Below are positions 29,896 to 34,983 of a DNA stretch of 34,983 nucleotides, piece after piece. Source of the stretch: JBHPGW01 sp042569785 (GTDB taxonomy: Bacteria > Planctomycetota > Phycisphaerae > Sedimentisphaerales > Anaerobacaceae); contig JBHPGW010000029.1 in assembly GCA_042569785.1 (NCBI GenBank), forward strand, positions 1-34,983. The letters run 5' to 3'. The translations under genes and the position numbers were made by a program. The stretch's first letter is position 1. Each line of letters starts with the position of its first letter. The notes under the pieces are model-generated. The model made no database searches and was not told the origin of the DNA. It saw only the letters and a program-made list of their open reading frames with translations.

Positions 29896-31527
29896 CTACT
29901 GAGCAGATTCCATATCTTCCTCAAGGGTAAGTGTAACCGGAATATCGAGCCAGAACGTCGAGCCTTTTTCAAGCTCACTTTCCAAACCGATAACACCGGC
30001 AAGCATAGCTGCAAGATCCTTGCTGATAGCAAGACCAAGCCCGCTGCCGCTGCCCTGGCGAGTAATAGAGCCGTCTGCCTGACGAAACTTCTCAAATATC
30101 GCCTCCTTATCACCATCGGCGATCCCACAGCCTGTATCTGAGACTGCGAACCGGACCGTCTTTTCATCGACCATGCTTACTCGCATCTCGATCCTGCCGT
30201 TCTCTGGTGTAAACTTTACCGCGTTACTCAAAAAGTTATACAGAACCTGCTGAACCTTACCGCCATCGGTCATAATCTCACCGATATTATCATCAACCTT
30301 CAGTTTGACCTTGATCCTCTTATTCTTTGTCAGTGCAGAGAAAGACAGGACAATAGTCTCACAAAGCTTAGCGGCATCGACCTTATCTATATGAACCTTT
30401 ATTTTTCCTGCCTCGCTTTTTGCCAAATCGAGCAGGTCGTTGATCATATTCAGAAGATTTTTGCCCGCCGTAATGATATTCTCGCTGTAACGCTTACCCT
30501 TCTCTTTCTTTACTACCTTTGGATTATCACGCAGTATCTCGGCAAAACCCAATATTGCGTTCAAAGGCGTACGGAACTCATGACTTATATTCGCCAAAAA
30601 TTCACTTTTTACCTTGTTAGCTCGGAACAATTCGATATTACGAGAAGAAAGCTCCGCGATCTTTTCATCGAGCTGTTTATATGTGGCACGCTGCTTCTCC
30701 TGGGCCGCCTGAAGCGCATCGAGCATATTATTAAATGCGTCAGAAAGCTTCTCATATTCGTCACGAGTATTGATCGAACTGCGGACATTCAGATTGCCCT
30801 CGGCAACATTATTAGCAACGCCGCGCAACTGACGAATAGGCCGCAGAATTACTCGCTGGGTTATTATATAAAAAGCCACTATCGCACCAGCTCCGCCAAT
30901 AAGACCAGCTATTATTATACAAATACGATTGATAAAAAACGTCCAGTTGACCTCGCCAGCTGTCTGCTTAACGACAACTGCGCCTATCATTTCGTTTTGC
31001 GAAAAAGCCGCCGCAGAACCCTGAGCATTGTGACATTTCATACAGTTTTCATTCGCTCGGAATATCTTTACATAATTACTGTAATCAAGACAGTCTTCTT
31101 CGAACAACTCGATCGAATTGTCATGGCTGCTCTCATCGCTGCGCAGTGTTTCTATCATCTCTATTTGCTCTGCACTGAGTTTGCCGAATTGCTGTTCACT
31201 GCCGGTTGTAAAACGAACCCACATTATCGAGGGATTATTGACATCGAGCACATCACCGCTGCTGCTAAGCGCCGTAAGAACCGTCTCGCCGGCACAGTTA
31301 GGCTGAAAATGACGCTCTATTACCGTCTCAGCTTTGGCGCTGCCCGCATCCAGTAACGCTTTTTTCGTCAACTGATCCATCCAGAAATAGGGCAAAAGCA
31401 ATGCAAGCCCCAAAACCACTATCACCGCACCGCCAAAAGCTATTCGACATTTCTCCGCCAAAGACAGAGGTGACAAATGAAGAAACACCAAAATCCTGTG
31501 ATAAATTTTATGTATCTCTTTACGCAT
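29896..31527 (-). CDS. Membrane sensor histidine kinase with periplasmic heme-c motif
   Basis: 543 residues. TM1 is about residues 30-48 and TM2 about 199-221, enclosing a periplasmic sensor of about 150 residues. That sensor contains ENCMKCHNAQG, a CXXCH heme-c attachment site (Cys162, Cys165, His166), and resembles Tll0287/DUF3365-type domains. A HAMP domain (about 225-275, ILRPIRQLRGVANN), a coiled coil (about 270-305), then HisKA with SHEFRTPLNAILGF (phospho-acceptor His316) follow. HATPase_c has the N-box YNFLSNAVKF, G1 VSDTGCGIADG and G2 SGSGLGLAISKD. No response regulator is adjacent. A redox or gas (O2/NO) signal is plausible. It lies 33 nt downstream of aspS and may be co-transcribed with it. 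Confidence 0.9.
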   Translation of the reverse strand: MRKEIHKIYHRILVFLHLSPLSLAEKCRIAFGGAVIVVLGLALLLPYFWMDQLTKKALLDAGSAKAETVIERHFQPNCAGETVLTALSSSGDVLDVNNPSIMWVRFTTGSEQQFGKLSAEQIEMIETLRSDESSHDNSIELFEEDCLDYSNYVKIFRANENCMKCHNAQGSAAAFSQNEMIGAVVVKQTAGEVNWTFFINRICIIIAGLIGGAGAIVAFYIITQRVILRPIRQLRGVANNVAEGNLNVRSSINTRDEYEKLSDAFNNMLDALQAAQEKQRATYKQLDEKIAELSSRNIELFRANKVKSEFLANISHEFRTPLNAILGFAEILRDNPKVVKKEKGKRYSENIITAGKNLLNMINDLLDLAKSEAGKIKVHIDKVDAAKLCETIVLSFSALTKNKRIKVKLKVDDNIGEIMTDGGKVQQVLYNFLSNAVKFTPENGRIEMRVSMVDEKTVRFAVSDTGCGIADGDKEAIFEKFRQADGSITRQGSGSGLGLAISKDLAAMLAGVIGLESELEKGSTFWLDIPVTLTLEEDMESAQ

Positions 31528-31560
31528 AAAATTAACCGCTTATCACTTATCGCCTATCGC

Positions 31561-33369
31561 TTACAACTTATCGCTGTTTTCCGTTTCATGCGAGTGCTTT
31601 TGCGTTCGGAGATTCAACTCATCAAGTTGCTTTTGATCGACTCTACTTGGAGCGTTACTCATAAGACATTGACCACGCTGGGTCTTCGGGAACGCAATAA
31701 CATCTCTTATATTCTCTGTCCCTGTCAGCAGCATAACCATCCTGTCGAGTCCGAACGCAATGCCGCCGTGAGGAGGAGCCCCGTATTCCAACGCCTTGAG
31801 GAAGAACCCGAACTGTTCATCCGCCTGCTCCTTCGATATATTCAAAAGCTCAAAAACTTTTTCCTGAACTCTCGGATTATGAATACGAATACTACCGCCG
31901 CCGATCTCCGAACCGTTGACAACGATATCGTAGGCCTGCGAACAAATATTACCAGGGTCAGTTTCTAATTTACCGATATCCTCTTCCGTTGGAGTAGTAA
32001 ACGGATGATGAAGCGAATCGTAACGCTGCTGATCTTCGTTCCACTCGAACAGCGGAAAATCAACTACCCACACAAACTCAAAAGTACCTTCTTCATAAAG
32101 CTCCAGCTCTTTACCAAGTCTGCATCTAAGCGGCGCCAACGCCTTATTAGCCACCTTCTCACTGTCAGCGACGAACAAAAGAAGGTCACCGTCTTTAGCG
32201 CCGAAAATTTCAATTATTTTTTCCAGCTGCTCTGCCGTAAAAAACTTGGCAATACTGCTTGCAAGCGTAATTTTTCCATCCTCTTCTTTAGCCTTAAACC
32301 ACGCAAGCCCCCTCGCGCCATAGTCGCCCACAAAACCGGTCAGCGTTTTTTCAATATCACTGCGGGAATACTTACCACCGCCAGGAGCGCACAGCCCTTT
32401 AACGACCCCGCCATTCGCGATCGTACCGCTAAAGACCTTAAACGTACTGTCCTTAGCGATCTCGGAAATATCTTTCAGCAGCATATCAAACCGCATGTCA
32501 GGCCGATCTATCCCGTACTCATCCATCGCCTGGTCATAACTTATCCGCCTCATGGGAAGCGTTACTTCAACACCCAGTATCTCCTTCCACACCTTAGCCG
32601 TCAGCTTCTCGTGAACACTGATAGCGTCATCGACATCGATAAAACTCATCTCAACATCGATCTGCGTAAATTCAGCCTGCCTGTCAGCCCGCGGGTCCTC
32701 ATCACGAAAACAACGAACGATCTGAAAATACTTATCGACACCGCTGACCATCAATATCTGTTTGAACAATTGAGGCGATTGAGGCAAAGCGTAAAAACTG
32801 TTTTTGACCAGCCGACTCGGCACAAGAAAATCACGAGCACCCTCAGGCGTACTCTTAGCCAGCATCGGAGTCTCTATCTCCCAGAAACCCAAACCGTCAA
32901 AATAATCGCGTACGATCTTGGTAACTCGATAGCGTACCTGCAATTTCTCCTGCATCTCAGGACGACGCAGATCGATATACCGATTAGTCAGCCGAACCTC
33001 TTCATTGGTCTTTTTCGCGTTATCTAACTCAAAAGGCACAGTCTTAGCGACGTTAAGGATCTCCAGCTTCTCAACTAACACTTCTATCTGCCCCGTCGCC
33101 AGCTTCGGATTCTCAAGCCCCGCGCCGCGAGGCCCGACAACGCCCTCCGCAGCTATCACCCATTCATGACGAACATCACGAGCAAGCTTATGAGCATCCG
33201 ATTGTGTGTCAGGATTAAAAACCAACTGTGTCAAGCCCTCCCTGTCCCGCACATCGAAAAAAACCAATCCCCCATGATCGCGATATGACTTGACCCAACC
33301 AGCCAAAACCACCCGCTTACCAGCATCTTCAAGCCGAAGTTCTCCACATGTATGTGTTCGTTTAAGCAT
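31561..33369 (-). CDS. aspS: Aspartyl-tRNA synthetase
   Basis: 602 residues, bacterial-type length. It charges tRNA-Asp (possibly also tRNA-Asn if non-discriminating; gatCAB is not in the window). The OB-fold anticodon-binding domain starts MLKRTHTCGELRLEDAGKRV. Class II motif 1 includes NRYIDLRRPEMQ, motif 2 is FRDEDPRADRQAEFTQIDVE, and motif 3 is GGIAFGLDRMVMLLTG. The bacterial GAD insertion lies between motifs 2 and 3 (about residues 290-420). The C-terminal 25 residues (after PSRVDQKQLDEL) are a polar tail. It is followed by the heme-type histidine kinase. Confidence 0.97.
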   Translation of the reverse strand: MLKRTHTCGELRLEDAGKRVVLAGWVKSYRDHGGLVFFDVRDREGLTQLVFNPDTQSDAHKLARDVRHEWVIAAEGVVGPRGAGLENPKLATGQIEVLVEKLEILNVAKTVPFELDNAKKTNEEVRLTNRYIDLRRPEMQEKLQVRYRVTKIVRDYFDGLGFWEIETPMLAKSTPEGARDFLVPSRLVKNSFYALPQSPQLFKQILMVSGVDKYFQIVRCFRDEDPRADRQAEFTQIDVEMSFIDVDDAISVHEKLTAKVWKEILGVEVTLPMRRISYDQAMDEYGIDRPDMRFDMLLKDISEIAKDSTFKVFSGTIANGGVVKGLCAPGGGKYSRSDIEKTLTGFVGDYGARGLAWFKAKEEDGKITLASSIAKFFTAEQLEKIIEIFGAKDGDLLLFVADSEKVANKALAPLRCRLGKELELYEEGTFEFVWVVDFPLFEWNEDQQRYDSLHHPFTTPTEEDIGKLETDPGNICSQAYDIVVNGSEIGGGSIRIHNPRVQEKVFELLNISKEQADEQFGFFLKALEYGAPPHGGIAFGLDRMVMLLTGTENIRDVIAFPKTQRGQCLMSNAPSRVDQKQLDELNLRTQKHSHETENSDKL

Positions 33370-33436
33370 TATTCAGTTCCCAAAATTTAATTTTTCAACC
33401 ATCACCGATTATCGCATCTTTAAAACCAGACCCACC

Positions 33437-33465
33437 ACAGTAGCCGAAAAAACCCGTTTCGTCAA
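33437..33465 (-). promoter_or_regulatory. Possible aspS promoter
   Basis: On the minus strand TTGACG (33465-33460), a 17-nt spacer, and TACTGT (33442-33437). The -35 box is good and the -10 box poor. Its position, about 70 nt before the aspS ATG, is suitable. Confidence 0.3.
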
Positions 33466-33622
33466 TAATAGCTTTTAATAATTACCATTTGTCTGCCCTG
33501 AGATTTTTTGAATATAAAATTTTTTTAAAATTTCCGGTTTTTTGTTTGCACTGCTCGTTTTTTCCTATAGAATACCACACTTTTAAAGGGTGTTGGTGTT
33601 AAAGCGAGGAATTGGAGATTTG

Positions 33623-33628
33623 TATAAT
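33623..33628 (+). promoter_or_regulatory. -10 box of small RNA A
   Basis: A perfect TATAAT at 33623-33628, preceded by TTTG. The -35 region (TTAAAG at 33599-33604, 18-nt spacing) is weak, so an activator or alternative sigma factor is possible. GGTGTT is repeated in tandem at about 33589-33600. Start predicted near 33635. Confidence 0.4.
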
Positions 33629-33634
33629 ACTTCT

Positions 33635-33723
33635 TGAATGAAAAAGCCTTTTCAGGCTTTATAGAACCACGGGCTGGGGTTTTAATTCCTCTTCCTCCCT
33701 CCCGACCTCAGCCCAACTTTTTT
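33635..33723 (+). ncRNA. Candidate small RNA A with anti-SD-like loop
   Basis: Predicted transcript of about 88 nt. A 5' hairpin AAAGCCT-TTTC-AGGCTTT sits at about 33643-33660. The 3' hairpin has the 9-bp stem GGGCTGGGG (33671-33679) with CCTCAGCCC (33706-33714), one G-U pair, and a 26-nt C/U-rich loop (33680-33705) containing TTCCTCCCTCCC. It ends with AAC and six T residues, as an intrinsic terminator. No gene follows on this strand, so it is not an attenuator. Its sister at 33837-33905 has the same stem layout, loop length and loop motif. The loop is complementary to GGAGG-type ribosome-binding sites. Confidence 0.6.
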
Positions 33724-33725
33724 AA

Positions 33726-33761
33726 AGAAACTCAACCAATGGTTGAGTCTCTTTTTATTTT
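33726..33761 (+). terminator. Second terminator after small RNA A
   Basis: Stem ACTCAACC (33730-33737) with GGTTGAGT (33741-33748), extended by AGA/TCT past one mismatch, loop AAT, followed by TTTTATTTT. It lies 3 nt after the first T-tract and would stop any read-through from RNA A, or extend RNA A to about 125 nt. Confidence 0.75.
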
Positions 33762-33821
33762 CGCTGGAATGCGAACATATTTCAGCAGTAACGGTATATT
33801 AAAATGAGAGCCGTGTTTGTA

Positions 33822-33830
33822 TGATATAAT
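33822..33830 (+). promoter_or_regulatory. Extended -10 promoter of small RNA B
   Basis: TGATATAAT at 33822-33830 is a perfect extended -10 element (TGNTATAAT). No consensus -35 box lies at 17 nt, which an extended -10 does not require. The start would be near 33837. Confidence 0.55.
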
Positions 33831-33836
33831 ATGAAC

Positions 33837-33905
33837 AATCTTACGCAGGACTGGGGTTATCTCGCTTTCTCCTCCCTCCGCGCCTCAGTCCTGCTTCTCT
33901 TTTTA
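33837..33905 (+). ncRNA. Candidate small RNA B with anti-SD-like loop
   Basis: Predicted transcript of about 65-70 nt. After about 8 nt comes one 12-bp hairpin, GCAGGACTGGGG (33845-33856) with CCTCAGTCCTGC (33883-33894). It has a G-U pair at the same place as in RNA A. The 26-nt loop (33857-33882) contains TCTCCTCCCTCC, followed by TTCTCTTTTT. Compared with RNA A, a G-C pair in the stem is replaced by A-T, a compensatory change. TCCTCCCTCC occupies loop positions 14-23 in both. It is a minimal promoter-hairpin-terminator unit. Confidence 0.6.
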
Positions 33906-34007
33906 CACACATCTAACAGACTTTATTGTGATTTGCGGAATGAAAAGGTGTCATAGAGACGGATTTTTTGCTGGTAATACACCTATTTTCTTTCTTGAGG
34001 ATTAAGC

Positions 34008-34073
34008 ATGTTTACTCAAATGCCCTCATATCGCAGACTAACGCCTTTGAGCCCTAATCTTTGTTCTTACTAA
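34008..34073 (+). CDS. Possible 21-residue small ORF
   Basis: ATG at 34008 has TGAGGA 6 nt upstream and encodes MFTQMPSYRRLTPLSPNLCS plus a final Tyr before TAA. It lies about 100 nt after RNA B and is convergent with the PIN-like gene. No family is recognised; the only support is the well-spaced SD. Confidence 0.2.
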   Translation: MFTQMPSYRRLTPLSPNLCSY

Positions 34074-34076
34074 AAA

Positions 34077-34598
34077 TTAGTGTAAGCCTTTATTTTGAAT
34101 GGACTCAATTTGCCCTGTGCGTGTGTATTTATCTCGAAACTTTTTGGTGTATTTCCACTCTAAGGCACGTGATAAGCCTATTTTATTCAACACTTCCTCT
34201 AAAGATATACCCCACTCTTCCTTACCAAGCACAGCAAGTACGCGAAAAACAGCATGGTCTGCCGAACATATCAGCTTTTCTTCAGAAGAGTTGAATCGAA
34301 AGGCCAATGTTTCTTTTTCCCCATCATCAATAATAGCTTTGTACGACAAATCGAATTTATCATAGAATGCTTTGACTAAGGAAGGTTGTACATCAATGAT
34401 TTTGATTTGCCCCTTTTGCTCGTAGGGTGACAATTCTATAGATTCGTTGCATTCTTCTCTGCTTACGAAAGCAGCTTCTTCTGCTACCGTACGTCCTATC
34501 GTAACATCACACTTTTCTACGAAAGTGTCCCATATTTCCAATTCGAAAAGTTTGATTATTGGCCCGGCATCAAGCAATAGAAATTGAAATGGTTTCAT
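34077..34598 (-). CDS. PIN-like domain protein, probable toxin (ribonuclease)
   Basis: About 173 residues from the ATG at 34598, which has GAGGA 8 nt upstream. The N-terminal strand QFLLLDAGPIIKLFEL carries the first acidic residue of PIN nucleases. DDGEKETLAFRF in the middle and ICSADHAVFRVLAVLG provide the further conserved acidic positions, and EVLNKIGL follows. PIN toxins cleave RNA. It overlaps the upstream ImmA/IrrE-like gene by 29 nt, the usual arrangement of a co-translated toxin-antitoxin or regulatory pair. Target RNA unknown. Confidence 0.65.
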   Translation of the reverse strand: MKPFQFLLLDAGPIIKLFELEIWDTFVEKCDVTIGRTVAEEAAFVSREECNESIELSPYEQKGQIKIIDVQPSLVKAFYDKFDLSYKAIIDDGEKETLAFRFNSSEEKLICSADHAVFRVLAVLGKEEWGISLEEVLNKIGLSRALEWKYTKKFRDKYTRTGQIESIQNKGLH

Positions 34599-34983
34599 CC
34601 GTGAAATCCTCATCATCATCGGTTAGATATTCATGTGCCTTTCTATAGCTGATACCCATGTATTTTGCAAACTGCATCAGAGATATTTTTCCTTCTCTAA
34701 GTGCTCTTTGAGCTAAATCACGGTATCTCTCCGAAAACTGATCCGGTTCATTTGAGATCCTTGGCTTGGTAACATTCAGGTACTTATTAGCAGCTTCAAT
34801 ATAATTTTTGGTTTCTTCCGGTTTGAACCAATATATATTGGCTATACGGTAAATCAAAGCAACTAAAGACACATCAAGCCACCTTGCGATATCATCAAGT
34901 TGGTCTAAACTTATTTCCCCTTTGTCATTCGTATTAAGTTCAATTCTGTCCTTAACTAACTCTTCAGGCATCAAAAGTCGACT
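34570..34983 (-). CDS. ImmA/IrrE-like protein, C-terminal part (cut by window edge)
   Basis: The frame is open through the right edge, reading SRLLMPEELVKDRI at the start of what is visible. LLMPEE followed by ISLDQLDDIARWLDVSLVAL then IYRIANI is the pattern found after the HExxH site in ImmA/IrrE (COG2856) metalloproteases, so the gene should continue beyond the window with the protease core. The C-terminus (ERYRDLAQRALREGKISLMQ then FAKYMGISYRKAHEYL) looks like a helix-turn-helix. It overlaps the PIN-like gene downstream, suggesting an antitoxin or regulator role. The ImmA call rests only on this tail. Confidence 0.55.
   Translation of the reverse strand, partial: SRLLMPEELVKDRIELNTNDKGEISLDQLDDIARWLDVSLVALIYRIANIYWFKPEETKNYIEAANKYLNVTKPRISNEPDQFSERYRDLAQRALREGKISLMQFAKYMGISYRKAHEYLTDDDEDFTDETISISIA

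Noticed and set aside
30391..31356. 321-codon plus-strand frame opposite the histidine kinase
   Set aside because: Antisense to a protein with complete HAMP, HisKA and HATPase motifs. No recognisable domain on the plus strand.
32005..33027. Long open frame (340 codons) on the plus strand opposite aspS
   Set aside because: It lies wholly antisense to the unmistakable aspS gene, has low-complexity, unfamily-like translation, and no SD. It is a shadow of codon usage on the other strand.
33671..33900. The two C-rich-loop hairpins as transcription attenuators
   Set aside because: No gene follows on the plus strand within a useful distance; the next sizeable gene is on the minus strand. Their own promoters favour independent sRNAs.
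1..34983. tRNA, rRNA, tmRNA or CRISPR array
   Set aside because: No TPsiC-like GGTTCGAATCC with an acceptor stem, no rRNA signature and no regularly spaced direct repeats were recognised by eye.

Overview
The window looks like chromosomal DNA of a planctomycete, most likely of the class Phycisphaerae (Sedimentisphaerales/MSBL9-like). This is inferred from gene content, not from a marker gene: a short UvrC without HhH repeats, an alternative GlmU-like protein, mcsA-mcsB without ctsR/clpC in view, a rpoZ-gmk-yicC-secG-tpiA-pheA block, lptB-def, and yidC-mnmE. No rRNA, tRNA or CRISPR was recognised.

Layout, left to right. (1) 120-1841, minus: an accessory cassette of two overlapping DUF488 genes and a dual-OB protein, with its own promoter. 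(2) 2123-3493: uvrC. (3) 3634-6990, plus: a strong promoter, a long leader with REP-like hairpins, then a GlmU-like gene, an acyl carrier protein and a DRE-TIM synthase (possibly Re-citrate synthase), closed by an intrinsic terminator. (4) 6996-8420: tilS, followed by about 370 bp with two MITE-like elements. (5) 8812-15418, minus: a TPR-like lipoprotein, a YmdB-type phosphodiesterase, coaC, rpoZ, gmk, yicC, secG, tpiA and pheA. (6) 15510-16022: an ogt-like gene. (7) 16164-17457: lptB-def. (8) 17690-21937, plus: a metallophosphoesterase, yidC and mnmE. (9) 21995-25766, minus: mcsA-mcsB and dnaK, with a near-perfect sigma-54 promoter in front of dnaK. (10) 25843-26893, minus: coaD and a PTPS-like gene. 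(11) 26925-27929: a REP-associated tyrosine transposase framed by GGTGTC palindromes and abutting an IS256-type transposase tail. (12) 28030-29547: a secreted beta-propeller-like protein. (13) 29896-33369, minus: aspS and a histidine kinase with a periplasmic CXXCH heme-c motif. (14) 33370-34076: about 700 bp without a sizeable gene, holding two tandem paralogous small-RNA candidates. (15) 34077-34983: a PIN-like protein and the 3' end of an ImmA/IrrE-like gene, a probable toxin-antitoxin pair cut by the window edge.

The most interesting signals are non-coding. Two short plus-strand units at about 33635-33723 and 33837-33905 each have a TATAAT box and a terminator-type hairpin. Both stems contain the same G-U wobble plus a compensatory base pair, and both 26-nt loops carry TCCTCCCTCC, a C-rich anti-Shine-Dalgarno-like motif, at the same loop position. 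This resembles the alphaproteobacterial cuckoo/CcsR RNAs in design. A second signal is a 100-nt element present twice (18472-18571 and, inverted, 26286-26385). Each copy starts 4-5 nt after a stop codon, and its second hairpin differs by base-pair-preserving changes. A third is a set of REP-like G/C palindromes spread over the window, which also contains a RAYT transposase.

All functions are read from recognisable motifs and neighbourhood. No database search was run.
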